Below are positions 31,322 to 41,351 of a stretch of 64,000 nucleotides of DNA, in pieces. Numbering within the stretch: the first letter of the stretch is position 1; each line of letters opens with the position of its first letter. Source of the stretch: Caulobacter sp. GTDB lineage: Bacteria > Pseudomonadota > Alphaproteobacteria > Caulobacterales > Caulobacteraceae. The notes under the pieces are model-generated. The model did no database searches and was not told the origin of the DNA. It worked only from the letters and a program-made list of their open reading frames with translations. Both the position numbers and the translations under genes were made by a program. The stretch spans positions 62,001 through 126,000 of the forward strand of contig JAQGIP010000071.1 of assembly GCA_028291055.1 (NCBI GenBank). The letters are read 5' to 3'.

Positions 31322-33881
31322 CGATCCTGCCGGCCGCGGCGGCCAGCACCTGAGCCAGGGCGCCGCGGTCGTAAGGCTTATCCAGGCGTTTGGCGTCGGC
31401 GATGGCGTCGGCGCCCGGCTGGTCGGCATAGCCGCTGGCGAACACCACCTTGAGGTCCGGGCGCAGCGCCAGCGCCTCGATGGCCAGGTCGGCGCCGTTG
31501 CGGTCGGGCAGGCCCATATCCGTAAACAGGATGTCGATGCGTCCGGGGCTCCCGAGGATTTCCAGCGCCGCGCGCGCCGTGTCGGCCTCGCGGGTCTCGA
31601 AGCCCAGGCTTTCGATCATGTCGACGGCGGCCTCCAGCACCAGGGGCTCATCCTCCACGACCAGCACCACCGGCCGGTTGGCCCGCAGCATCTGGCCCAC
31701 CCGCCGGGCCAGGTCGTCCTTGGCATAGGGCTTCGACAGCAGGCTGACCCCCTCGTCCAGGCGGCCATGGTGGACGATCGCGTTTTCCGTATAGCCGGAG
31801 GTGTAAAGCACCGGCAGGCCGGGACGCAGCGCCTGGGCCTGGGCGACGAAGTCGCGCGTCTTCACCGTGCCCGGCATGACCACGTCGGTGAACAGCAGGT
31901 CGGCCTGGGCGTCTTCCTTCAGCAGCGCCAGGGCTTCGTCGGCGTTCGAGGCCTCGATACAGCGGTAGCCGGCCTCTTCCAGCATGGCCACGGCAGCGGC
32001 GCGTACGGCGTTTTCGTCCTCGACCACCAGTATGGTCTCGCCCTCGCCGCGCGCGGCGACGACGGGGGCCTCCGCCTGCTCCTCCAGCTTTCGCGAGCGG
32101 GGCAGGTAGATCTTCACCGTCGTGCCCTCGCCGGGCTCGCTGTAGATCTGCACATGGCCGTTCGACTGTTTGACGAAGCCATAGACCATGGACAGGCCAA
32201 GCCCCGTGCCCTTGCCGTCGACCTTGGTGGTGAAGAAGGGTTCGAACACCCGCGCGACGGTGGCCTTCGACATGCCCTGGCCGGTGTCCGACACCGCCAG
32301 CAGCACATATTGGCCCGGCGCGATCTCCTGGTCGCGGGACGCATAGGCCTCGTCCAGCGAGGCATTGGCCAGCTCGATGGTCAGACGGCCGCCCTCGGGC
32401 ATGGCGTCGCGGGCGTTGATGGCCAGATTGAGCAGGGCGCTCTCCACCTGGGCCGGGTCGGCCAGGGTGTTCCACAGGCCGCCGCCGATCACCGTCTCCA
32501 CCTCGACACCCTCGCCCAGGGTGCGCCGCATCATCTCCGCCAGGTCGCCCACCAGCCGGCCCAGGTTGACCACCTTGGGCTCCAACGGCTGACGCCGCGC
32601 GAAGGCCAGCATCTGGCGGGTGAGCTGGGCCGCACGGTCGGCGCCGTGCAGGGCGTTCCTCAGGCGCTGGCGGGCCTTCTCGTTGCCGGCGAGCGCCGGC
32701 TCGACCATCTCCAGGTTGCCCCGGATCACCTGCAGCAGGTTGTTGAAGTCATGGGCCACGCCGCCGGTCAGCTGGCCGATGGCCTCCATCCGCTGGCTGC
32801 GCCGCACCTGCTCCTCGGCCATTTCGCGCTCGGTCACGTCGCGGGCCGAGCCCACGATCCGCTCGATGCGGCCACTCGGCCCCTTCACCGGCACCAGCAC
32901 CGTTTCCCAGCTGCGCTGGCCGCTCGGCAGGCCCAGCTGATCGCGGGTGGAGACCGGGATGCCTGCCTCCGCCACCTGGCGGTAGTAGCCCACCAGCCGG
33001 TCGGCGACCGCGCCGGACGCCAGATCATGGATGTCGCGGCCGCGCATGTGCTCGGCCTTCAACCCGGTGGCGGCCTCGGCGGCGGGATTGATGTCGGCCA
33101 GGGAGAAACGGCCCTCCGGCGAAATATTGACCACGAACAGGAAGTCGGCGGTGTTGGCGAAGATGGCGCCGTACAGAGCCTCGCCCTCTCGCTTGGCCGC
33201 CTCCGCCGCCTCGCGTTCACGCATTTCCTCGATCAACCGCCGGTTGGACGCGCCGAGCGCCAGCACCGAACCCACCAGGCCCAGCAGCGCCAAAACGCTC
33301 AGCAGGACCGCCACCTGGAACCCGCGTCGCTCGCGCGTGTCCGCCTCCGTCTGGCGGCGCGTCAACAGCGTCTCCTCCGCCTGCCTCAGGCCGTTTATGG
33401 CGTTGCGGACCTTGTCCATGGAGACCTTGGCGGCGCCGCTGATCACGTCGCGCCGGGCGGCTTGCGCCTCGCCGGCGGCCATCAGGAGTTTGCTGTGGTC
33501 GGCGGCGGCCTTGCGCGCCGCGATCAGCGCCGACAGGGCGTCGACGCGGGTCACCTGGTCGCTGTTGTCGGCCACCAGGGCGCGCAGCGCGGCCATGTCC
33601 TTGGGAATGGCGACGGCCTGGGCGTCGGAGGTGGCGAGATAGCCGCGGTCGCCGCTCAGCAGATAACCCCGCTGGGCCGTCTCCTGGTCTTGCAGGCGGC
33701 CATAGAGCCGCTCGGTGGTCTCGATGACGCTGTGGGTGTGGTCGACCCAGAAGCGGCTCTTGGCCAGGGCGCCCACGTGATTGACCGCCAGGAAGCCCGT
33801 CAGGACCGCCAGCAGCGCGATCAGGGCCAGGGGCAGGAGCAGTACGCGCTTGAACAAGGCCAGCCTACTCTCGGAGGTCAC
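31311..33881 (-). CDS. Hybrid sensor histidine kinase with CHASE3-like and PAS sensors and two receiver domains
   Basis: AHDFNNLLQVIRGNLEM H-box, GTGLGLSMVYGFVKQSNG, two REC domains (ILVVEDENAVR..., VLVVEDEPLVLEAA...). Confidence 0.9.
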   Translation of the reverse strand: MTSESRLALFKRVLLLPLALIALLAVLTGFLAVNHVGALAKSRFWVDHTHSVIETTERLYGRLQDQETAQRGYLLSGDRGYLATSDAQAVAIPKDMAALRALVADNSDQVTRVDALSALIAARKAAADHSKLLMAAGEAQAARRDVISGAAKVSMDKVRNAINGLRQAEETLLTRRQTEADTRERRGFQVAVLLSVLALLGLVGSVLALGASNRRLIEEMREREAAEAAKREGEALYGAIFANTADFLFVVNISPEGRFSLADINPAAEAATGLKAEHMRGRDIHDLASGAVADRLVGYYRQVAEAGIPVSTRDQLGLPSGQRSWETVLVPVKGPSGRIERIVGSARDVTEREMAEEQVRRSQRMEAIGQLTGGVAHDFNNLLQVIRGNLEMVEPALAGNEKARQRLRNALHGADRAAQLTRQMLAFARRQPLEPKVVNLGRLVGDLAEMMRRTLGEGVEVETVIGGGLWNTLADPAQVESALLNLAINARDAMPEGGRLTIELANASLDEAYASRDQEIAPGQYVLLAVSDTGQGMSKATVARVFEPFFTTKVDGKGTGLGLSMVYGFVKQSNGHVQIYSEPGEGTTVKIYLPRSRKLEEQAEAPVVAARGEGETILVVEDENAVRAAAVAMLEEAGYRCIEASNADEALALLKEDAQADLLFTDVVMPGTVKTRDFVAQAQALRPGLPVLYTSGYTENAIVHHGRLDEGVSLLSKPYAKDDLARRVGQMLRANRPVVLVVEDEPLVLEAAVDMIESLGFETREADTARAALEILGSPGRIDILFTDMGLPDRNGADLAIEALALRPDLKVVFASGYADQPGADAIADAKRLDKPYDRGALAQVLAAAAGRIATS

Positions 33882-34008
33882 GGGAAGGGAGCATGCCGCG
33901 AACGGCGAGCGTGACTTTCATTCCAGCAATTCGGGCGGGCGGCAAGCGGCGACGTGACAGACCGCCGTTATGTGTTACGCTTGTAAGATTCATAGGGGAG
34001 ACGGGTGG

Positions 34009-34842
34009 ATGGCGGGTCTTCGAGCACTGCGGGGCGTTGCGGGTCTCTTGGCCGGCGCGGCGCTCCTGGCGGCATCCCCGGCCTGGGCCGGCGTTGCCGA
34101 TCCGGTGACCGGCGCGATGGTTCCCGCCGCCGCCTCGGACCTTCCAGCCTGCGAGCCCGCCGATCCGGCCCGGGTGGCGGCCGACCAGGCCAAGGTCGAC
34201 GAGATCATGGCCGCCTTCGGCAACGGTGGCTTTCCCGTGCTCAAGTCCCGCCTGCCGGACCTGAAGGCCATCGTCAGCCACGCGCCCAAGGTCATGCATC
34301 GGGTCGAACTGTGCGACGGCCGCGTCATCGTCCATGCCGATTCCATGGAGGACTATCTGGTCATTGCCGCCGCCTACCCCGGCCGCGACACCGAGTGGCG
34401 GACCACCCCCTATCCCATGGCCATGCTGCTGACCGGCTCGACCCTGGTCGAGTACCGCAAATATCCTGACGCCATCAAAGTGCTGCTGCGCGCCGTGGCG
34501 CTGACGCCCGACAACGGCCTGCTGGCCGGCGAGGCGGTGGGGGCGCTGGGACTGGGCAAGCGCTTTGACGAGGCCATCGCCCTGGCCGACAAGACCCTGG
34601 CCGACTATCCCGACATGCCCGCCCGCTATCGGGCGCGGCTGCTGCGCGGCAAGGGCTTCGCGCTCAGCGATCAACGCCGGTTCGACGAGGCAGAAGCGGC
34701 CTACGGGCAATCGCTGGAGCTGGAACCCGGCAACGCCACGGCCCTGGGCGAGCTGCGCTATATCGCCGGCCAGCGCCGCGGCGCCCCGCCCGTCGCATCG
34801 CAGCCGGTCAGCACCATCACCGGCCAGCCCAACAAGCATTGA
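34009..34842 (+). CDS. TPR-repeat exported protein
   Basis: Signal-like MAGLRALRGVAGLLAGAALLAASPAWA; TPR-like FDEAIALADKTLADYPDMPARYRARLLRGKGFALSDQRRFDEAEAAYGQSLELEPGNA. Confidence 0.7.
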   Translation: MAGLRALRGVAGLLAGAALLAASPAWAGVADPVTGAMVPAAASDLPACEPADPARVAADQAKVDEIMAAFGNGGFPVLKSRLPDLKAIVSHAPKVMHRVELCDGRVIVHADSMEDYLVIAAAYPGRDTEWRTTPYPMAMLLTGSTLVEYRKYPDAIKVLLRAVALTPDNGLLAGEAVGALGLGKRFDEAIALADKTLADYPDMPARYRARLLRGKGFALSDQRRFDEAEAAYGQSLELEPGNATALGELRYIAGQRRGAPPVASQPVSTITGQPNKH

Positions 34843-34892
34843 GCGGCCCGGAAAGACGCGCCCCGCCCAGGGGAATGATCAGGGAAGGGCCG

Positions 34893-34936
34893 TGGCTGGG
34901 GAACTAGGACTCGAACCTAGAATGACGGTACCAAAA
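34893..34936 (-). repeat. Distal att site: displaced 3' end of tRNA-Gln
   Basis: tggctggggaactaggactcgaacctagaatgacggtaccaaaa identical to 51906-51949. Confidence 0.95.
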
Positions 34937-35426
34937 TCGCTTGTGTTGATATATTTTTCAATGAGTTAAGTGTAAAACGACCGCTAAGTCGCGACCAGAT
35001 TTCAGTGACTTGCCTTGATGCTTGTAAATTGATGGCCTGCAGCGCCCCTTCAATAATATGCCTCACGTGCAATCAACTCACCCCTCGCGCGAGCGAGATT
35101 CCCTCAGCAGGGGAATTTTCCGCGCGACCGCAGACAGATAAGCCCCCGCTCTCTTTTGCACAGTAGAGTCCAAACAAATGGACTCTACTAGGGGCCTTCA
35201 CCGATTTCCTTTGAGTCTGTTATGCGATCATTTCTTCATGTTTGGGCACAAACGTCGACCAATTCTTGACAACTACCCTCCAATATGAGAGATGTGATGT
35301 ACATCCAGGCGGGGGCCGCCGGATATAGTTCCGTCCGCTGGGTTGCCGCCCCAAACTGGACCCGGCGGGCGGAGCGTTCCATTCAAACTCAGAACGAGAG
35401 CGCGGTCTTCGACCGCCCCCAAGCCT

Positions 35427-35792
35427 ATGCACAACGAAAACACTGCGGCCCTGCTCTTGGCCACCGCCGAAGCCTGGGTGGAAAAGCACCGAGACCGCCT
35501 TGGTGCGCTCCCCGGCGCGACGGGCGACATCATCAACCGAATGCTGGAGATTGGCGTGCTGGAGAGGGCGCCCAACGGTTCCCTCCGGTCCAAGGCCGGC
35601 GGTTCTCCCGATGATCTGGCCGAGACGGTGCGACGTGAGGCCCCCCACCTGTTCCTCGGCCCCGATGACGCTGCCGGCGCACCCGTGGAGCCGCACCCCA
35701 AGCCGAATGGTCCCCGCCCCTCGGCGACCGCGAGGCTGTCCGTCGCGAACGGTCACCCGCCGATCATCGCCGACAAGGTGGTGGCGCGATGA
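35427..35792 (+). CDS. Hypothetical small island protein
   Basis: MHNENTAALLLATAEAWVEKHRDRLGALPGATGDIINRMLEIGVLERAPNG; overlaps next gene by 4 bp. Confidence 0.5.
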   Translation: MHNENTAALLLATAEAWVEKHRDRLGALPGATGDIINRMLEIGVLERAPNGSLRSKAGGSPDDLAETVRREAPHLFLGPDDAAGAPVEPHPKPNGPRPSATARLSVANGHPPIIADKVVAR

Positions 35793-36001
35793 CCGCCGAA
35801 ACCCACGACCCGAACCGCCCCTTTACCATTGCCGACCTGCCCGGGGATTTCCGGACACTCTCGGCACGCCAGATCATGGCCCTGGTCCGCCGGGGCAAGT
35901 TCCCGAAGCCCTTCAAGTTGAGGGGGCACGGGACACACTTTTGGCTGCAATCCGACATCGACGCTTTCATCGCCTCCCGCGCGGCGGAGCGGATGACGTG
36001 A
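35789..36001 (+). CDS. AlpA/excisionase-like HTH protein
   Basis: TLSARQIMALVRRGKFPKPFKLRGHGTHFWLQSDIDAFIASRAAER. Confidence 0.7.
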   Translation: MTAETHDPNRPFTIADLPGDFRTLSARQIMALVRRGKFPKPFKLRGHGTHFWLQSDIDAFIASRAAERMT

Positions 36002-36399
36002 TGGCGCCGCTCACCCGTCACGAGGTCGCCAGTGGAGTCCGCAATTCCGTGGCCGCCGCCATGTTGGGCGACGACGGCGCGCCGCCGTTCGCTTCGCCCT
36101 GGCTACCGAGTAGGGGCGCCACGCCGGAAGCGCGTCTTTTCGATCTTATCGCCAGGATTTCGAGCCATCTCAGCCGACTGAGCGCTGGGCAATGGGAGGT
36201 TCATCTGGACGACGACGACGCGCCCATGGCGGTCGTGATGACCTCCCCCGGCGACGCCGGTGTCGCGCCCGTCGCTATCGACGAGCGATTCATCCGCGTC
36301 GGCGGCGAGCGGCTCGCGCTCATCATGCCGCGCGTCACAGAGAAGGTGCTCGACTTGCTGGCGGTGACGCTGGCGCGGTTCTTCGGGGCGCCTCGATGA
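36001..36399 (+). CDS. Hypothetical island protein
   Basis: ORF from ATG at 36001 overlapping the upstream stop (TGATG). Confidence 0.5.
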   Translation: MAPLTRHEVASGVRNSVAAAMLGDDGAPPFASPWLPSRGATPEARLFDLIARISSHLSRLSAGQWEVHLDDDDAPMAVVMTSPGDAGVAPVAIDERFIRVGGERLALIMPRVTEKVLDLLAVTLARFFGAPR

Positions 36400-36581
36400 A
36401 GCGCCGACTCCCCATTCAGCCCGACCCGCGCCGGGAGGTTCCACCGACCCGCGCGACGCCGGCTAGGCCTGCCCGACTGGTCCCCGCGTTCGACGGTGAG
36501 GAGGCGGATGTCTGGCAACGACCGCCGTCGGCCGGAGGGCGCGCGCTCTGTCAACACTTGAAGTCTGACAGTATTTCGTGA
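36396..36581 (+). CDS. Hypothetical 61-aa protein
   Basis: ATGA overlap with preceding gene. Confidence 0.35.
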   Translation: MKRRLPIQPDPRREVPPTRATPARPARLVPAFDGEEADVWQRPPSAGGRALCQHLKSDSIS

Positions 36582-36726
36582 CCCCATTTCCGTTGTAAAG
36601 GAATGGAACAAAACATTCTTTTACATCGTCCGCGATGAGTCATGAAAACAGGTGAATTTGCACTTCTCGAATACACATGACATGCTTCGCCAAGCGCGCA
36701 GGCCTCGATGCCGTCGCGAGTAAGAC

Positions 36727-36764
36727 AAAAAAATCGCCGCAAACGGAATATCCGTCGCGGCGAT
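36727..36764 (-). terminator. Rho-independent-terminator-like hairpin (minus strand orientation)
   Basis: aaaaaaa at 36727-36733 overlapping atcgccgc..acgga-ata-tccgt.gcggcgat; on the minus strand a GC stem followed by T7. Confidence 0.5.
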
Positions 36765-36786
36765 AAAGTTTATTGAGAACGCCAGA

Positions 36787-39700
36787 ATGACACAGCCGTC
36801 GCCCAAGGGCAACAATTCGAATATAATGCCCGACAGGCAGCGAGATTGTGCCAATTTCTTGTCAGCGTTGCTTTCTCGATGCCATGATAATCCTGCATCC
36901 TTTGTTGTCGGGGACGATGAACACCCTGTTACGTCGGCGCAGGACATCGAAAACCTGATCGCCAAGGCCGGCGATGAACCGATCTACGCTCGCCCGACCA
37001 CGTCGGACGGTAAGGTCGCCTTCCTGCACAGCGTGATCGATAACTCCCTTATCGACGAGTGGGCGTCGTTGGTGCTGAAGCCGACGGTGGTGATGTTCAA
37101 GGACGGGATCACGATCTGCGCCTACGCGCTGGAGAACCCGGTCGCAGCCGATGACCAGGAAGAAGTTGTGGCGCTCTACGCCGCAATGGGTGGTGACCTC
37201 GAAGACATGATCCCCACGCCCGGCGCGAACGGCTGGGAAATGGTCCTGTGCGATCCCGACGCCTACCAGCCCCTCTCGGCGTTGGTTGACGCTTACATGG
37301 AAGACGCCCCCGTGATCGAGGCCTCGCCGGTGGCGCAGGTCCAGGCGCCGGCCGAAGATGCACCGCCGTGGATCGAGGAAGATTTCGGCACACTACTCGA
37401 CGCGCGCGTCTTGGCGCCGATCGACCTGGACGCTTCCGAGTACCAGCAGGAGATGGTGATCTCCATCGGCGCCAACTTCAAGTCTGTGAAGTGGCGTCCC
37501 GATCGCATGACGATCGCCAAGTTCATCACCCTGATGGCGAAGCACCCCGAGGGAAAACAGAAGGACGGACCGGGGTTCGTTCTGGCCGAGATCGCCGGCG
37601 ACAATCGCCGCAAGCAGGCCGTGAAGGCCTGTTTCGGGATTGGCCTGGACATCGACGTTGGCATGCCCGGCGCGGAGATCGACGAAGCGCTGGGTAAGCT
37701 CGGCTGTCTGGCGGTCCGTTACACCACGTTCAGCCACGGCAAGAAGGTTTCCCAATTCAACAAGGACAAGATCGTCAAGTTCTGCGACGCCGAGGGTATC
37801 GATTTCGGCCCCGAGGCGGTCATCCGCTTCCTGCGAGAGAAGTCCCGGTGGCACGACGCCGTCCTCTCGACGGCCGAATACATCGGTGATGAACACGAGG
37901 CCACCGGTCTCATGGCGTGCATCTCCCACGCGCCCATGCAGAAGCATCGAATCGTGATGCCGCTCGCGGTGGCGTTCGATCCGACCAAGGTCGCCAAGAC
38001 GCACGCGCTAGGCATGGCGAAGTGGGCCGAGGTCTGCAAGGCGCTGGCCCGTCTGCTCGGCGATCTGCCTATGGACAACTCGGCAACCGATCCGTCCCGG
38101 CTGTTCTACTTCCCCCGGCACCTCAAGGGACGCCCCCACGACACCACTGTCTTCGGTGGCCCGTTGTTCGACTGGAACGATCTGGCCCTTGATGGTGGGG
38201 GCGCTGCGTCCGGCGTGAAGGCCAGTGCGACGGCGGCAGACGAACAGAAGGCGGGTATCGCGCCGCTAACTACCCGATGGGCTGGAAAGCGAGCGGACGG
38301 GCTCCAGATCGCCGACCTGTTGCGCGCTGAGTGCGAAGAGAGGGTCCGCCAGGACAACACCAGCAAGATCACCATCGATTGTCCTTTCGACGAGGATCAC
38401 AGCAACCCCGGCGACCCCAACGATGCGGGGTGCTTCGCCGTGAATGCCGGCGAAGGCGGCAACACCCGGTTTGTGATCAAGTGCAGCCACGACGCCTGCC
38501 ACGGCCGCGACAACCTGACGATGATCAATCGTATGCTGGCAGATGGCTGGTTTGAGAAGTCGGTGATCACCGACGAAACATACGACATCAAGAGGGACGA
38601 GGAGTCGGGCGGAGGGGAGCCCGTCAGGCAGACCGAACAAGCCCTTGCTCCGGAGTCCAACTCCTACCCTTTGCCTGGGCATCTCGGGAAGTTCACGACG
38701 GTGAAGCGCGGGTCGCGAACTTATCTCGCCCGCAAGGGGGAGGACGGCCCGGAAATCCTCTGTTCCCGCTTCACCATCGCCGGCGCCGCTCGATATGCCG
38801 ACAAGGGCGATTTGCGGGACATCGAACTCGAAATTGAGAATGAAGTGAGCGAGCGAGAGACGGTTCGGATCCCTGCCGACCTCATCGCTAACAAGTCCGG
38901 CCTGATCGCGTTGATGCGCGGGCGCAGCATGGGATTCGCAACGGCGGAGGCGGAGCGGTGGTTTCATCGCGTGTTGATGAGCGAGGCGCCGAAGCCCCGA
39001 ACGCTATTCGACCGAGCCGGCTGGCGGGAGGACAACGCGGTTTACATCTCGGCCTCCGGCTCAGTGCTCCGGGGCGACGTCGCCAAGTTCGGGCTGTCCG
39101 AGGCCGGCCTCGGACCGAATGTCGGCACGACGACTCAAGGAAGCTTCGAAGGCTGGAAGACTGGCGCCGCCGCGATTTGTCGGCAGCACTCGGCGTCGAT
39201 GAAGGCTGCACTGTTCATCGGCTTCGTCGGCGTGATCCTCGCCCTAGCGGGTGAAGCACCGGCCGTCTATCTGTTCACCGGCAGGACGTCAGGCGGCAAG
39301 TCTTGGCGTCAAGAGATCGGGGTCGCAGTGTCCGGAACGCCCGTAGCTGGCGAGGGCCAGATGCGGTCCATGAAGACCACGGCCAACGGCCTCGAATACC
39401 CCCTCATGCGCGCCTCCGCCGGCATCCTCGCCCTGGACGAGATGAAGGGGCAACTCGCCGAGTTCATCCAAGACCTTATCTTCATGATCTACGGCCGCAC
39501 GGGAAAGTCGCGCATGACGGCCGCGATCACCGAGCAGAAGCTGGCGAAGTGGACCGGTATGGCGGTCACCATGTCAACCGAGGTCGGTTTGGCGCAGCAG
39601 CTTCAACAATCGAAGGCGTTGAGGGCGGGAGGATTGTCCGTGCGGATGATTCAGATTCCGGTGTCAGACACCGATTACGCGCCACTCGACCAGTTCAAGG

Positions 39701-40413
39701 TCTACGACCTCGCCCGGCAGAATTTCGGTTGGGGTCTCCCGCCGTTTATCGCCGAGTTGGCCCGGCAAGGTTATATTGCCGAGCCCCGTCGCCTGCGTGA
39801 CGCGGCCGAGCGGATTGTTGACAAGCTGGCGGGAGTCGATGACCCCGTGGCGCGGCGCGCGGCTTTCGCGCTCGCGTATATGGAGCTGGCGGCCTGGATT
39901 GCTATCGACGCCGGCCTGTTCCCCGATGATACGGACGTCCAGCCGGTGGTTGACGAGCTTTGGGGTAACTACCTCGCGTCCGACATGGCGCCGGCCGACC
40001 CCACCAACCGGGCAATCGAGACGCTTATCCAGTTCCTCCAAGCCCATCGCGATGTCGATGTTATCGCCCTGGGCGACACCCCGCGCGGACCGACGAAGGC
40101 ATGGATTATGCCGCGTGACAGCAAGAAGTGCGGGCCGACCGACCCCCGAGTTTACGTTATCCCCGTCGCCAACGTCGGCGAGATGGCGGGAGGCGCGGTG
40201 TCGGTAGATGATCTGAAGAAGGCTCTCGACGCGCAAGGATACCTCGTGCGCAGCGCGGTGTCGGACAAGTCGCGACTGACGTGGCGCCACTTCCCGAACA
40301 TCGGGACCGGCGCCTTTTTGGTTCTCGCCGCCGAGCGAGTGGAGGACGCCCCCGAAATCTCTGACACTGTGACACCCGAAAACGAGTGTGTCAGCGATAG
40401 TGTCACAGCATAA
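36787..40413 (+). CDS. Replication protein: N-terminal primase-like region, Zn-finger-like Cys/His region, C-terminal DUF927-like helicase
   Basis: FGIGLDIDVG, DPSRLFYFPRHLKGRP, CPFDEDHSNPGDPNDAGCFAVN...CSHDACHG, YLFTGRTSGGKSWRQEIGVAVSG, ILALDEMKG. Confidence 0.72.
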   Translation: MTQPSPKGNNSNIMPDRQRDCANFLSALLSRCHDNPASFVVGDDEHPVTSAQDIENLIAKAGDEPIYARPTTSDGKVAFLHSVIDNSLIDEWASLVLKPTVVMFKDGITICAYALENPVAADDQEEVVALYAAMGGDLEDMIPTPGANGWEMVLCDPDAYQPLSALVDAYMEDAPVIEASPVAQVQAPAEDAPPWIEEDFGTLLDARVLAPIDLDASEYQQEMVISIGANFKSVKWRPDRMTIAKFITLMAKHPEGKQKDGPGFVLAEIAGDNRRKQAVKACFGIGLDIDVGMPGAEIDEALGKLGCLAVRYTTFSHGKKVSQFNKDKIVKFCDAEGIDFGPEAVIRFLREKSRWHDAVLSTAEYIGDEHEATGLMACISHAPMQKHRIVMPLAVAFDPTKVAKTHALGMAKWAEVCKALARLLGDLPMDNSATDPSRLFYFPRHLKGRPHDTTVFGGPLFDWNDLALDGGGAASGVKASATAADEQKAGIAPLTTRWAGKRADGLQIADLLRAECEERVRQDNTSKITIDCPFDEDHSNPGDPNDAGCFAVNAGEGGNTRFVIKCSHDACHGRDNLTMINRMLADGWFEKSVITDETYDIKRDEESGGGEPVRQTEQALAPESNSYPLPGHLGKFTTVKRGSRTYLARKGEDGPEILCSRFTIAGAARYADKGDLRDIELEIENEVSERETVRIPADLIANKSGLIALMRGRSMGFATAEAERWFHRVLMSEAPKPRTLFDRAGWREDNAVYISASGSVLRGDVAKFGLSEAGLGPNVGTTTQGSFEGWKTGAAAICRQHSASMKAALFIGFVGVILALAGEAPAVYLFTGRTSGGKSWRQEIGVAVSGTPVAGEGQMRSMKTTANGLEYPLMRASAGILALDEMKGQLAEFIQDLIFMIYGRTGKSRMTAAITEQKLAKWTGMAVTMSTEVGLAQQLQQSKALRAGGLSVRMIQIPVSDTDYAPLDQFKVYDLARQNFGWGLPPFIAELARQGYIAEPRRLRDAAERIVDKLAGVDDPVARRAAFALAYMELAAWIAIDAGLFPDDTDVQPVVDELWGNYLASDMAPADPTNRAIETLIQFLQAHRDVDVIALGDTPRGPTKAWIMPRDSKKCGPTDPRVYVIPVANVGEMAGGAVSVDDLKKALDAQGYLVRSAVSDKSRLTWRHFPNIGTGAFLVLAAERVEDAPEISDTVTPENECVSDSVTA

Positions 40414-40680
40414 CTCGTTGTTTACACGAGAATTTTCGAGCTTTGTGACACTCTGCCACTGCAAACTTGATTTGGAGGGAGTGATTATTCTGGGCTGAAG
40501 GCGGTGCGACACGGATACGTGGGGCCGCTAAACAGGCAGAGAAAACGGGGTTAGTTTAAGAATATCATTTATCTAATATTGAGTGTCAGAGTGTCAGAGA
40601 ATTCTGTAACGCTCTGATCTTAGGAGACTTTTGGCCCTGACACTTCTCTGACACTTCCCTGACACTCGCGATTAGTGTCA
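40362..40680. repeat. Cluster of nine exact TGACACT/AGTGTCA heptamers (candidate iterons)
   Basis: Starts 40362, 40399, 40446, 40582, 40590, 40638, 40649, 40660, 40674; near matches at 40370 and 40387; three copies spaced exactly 11 bp. Confidence 0.8.
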
Positions 40681-40729
40681 CAGATCGAGCTTCCTATCGG
40701 AGACGGGGCCGATTGACCTACCCCACGCA

Positions 40730-41275
40730 ATGCGGACAGAGACACCATGGCCGAGAGTCAGTCACTCCCGAGCCGTGATCCTGGCGGCCCTCGCCCTCGC
40801 GACGGCCTGCTCTCCCGCCCACGCTCCGCCAGCCGTCCCCGCACCTACCTACGTGGTCAAACGTAGTGAGATCGGGCCGGGCATTTTCGCGACCACCGAA
40901 GCGGCGTCTCTCATCGACGGTCGGCGACCTACGCTGACCTTCGCGTGCGGTCCTGACGCGCCCCCCTCGATTCAGATCGACCTTGTCCAAGCCCCCGCAT
41001 CACCCCCACCGCTGGCGGGTGTGTTCGGCTCCCTCCAAATTGGCGACGCACCGCCCGAGGCGGTGGAACTGTCATGGACAGGAAGCGGCGGGGATTGGAT
41101 GCCCCGTAACGGACCTGCGGAGCCGCGCCTTGTCGCCGCGATGCTGGAGGCTCGCCGCGTCACCCTGGACCCGCCCGCCGCGTTCGCTCCGGCCGGGCCG
41201 ATCACGTGGGACCTGTCAGGGTTCGGTGGCGACTTCGCTCGGGTTGCTGAGGCCTGCAAATCGCCGCCGACTTGA
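40730..41275 (+). CDS. Exported/lipoprotein-like hypothetical protein
   Basis: AVILAALALATACSPAHAPPAVPAP lipobox-like N-terminus. Confidence 0.5.
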   Translation: MRTETPWPRVSHSRAVILAALALATACSPAHAPPAVPAPTYVVKRSEIGPGIFATTEAASLIDGRRPTLTFACGPDAPPSIQIDLVQAPASPPPLAGVFGSLQIGDAPPEAVELSWTGSGGDWMPRNGPAEPRLVAAMLEARRVTLDPPAAFAPAGPITWDLSGFGGDFARVAEACKSPPT

Positions 41276-41351
41276 CGCGCAACCATTCTGGCGCGCGGTT
41301 GATTCAACAGGCGGCGATTTTCTGGCGAGCGCAGGCATGGCCGGATCGCCC

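Noticed and set aside
31767-33914. 715-aa plus-strand ORF
   Set aside because: Antisense shadow of the hybrid histidine kinase.
36621-36965. 114-aa minus-strand ORF as the gene served by the 36727 terminator
   Set aside because: Composition is not protein-like and it runs through the hairpin and past it, so it cannot end there.
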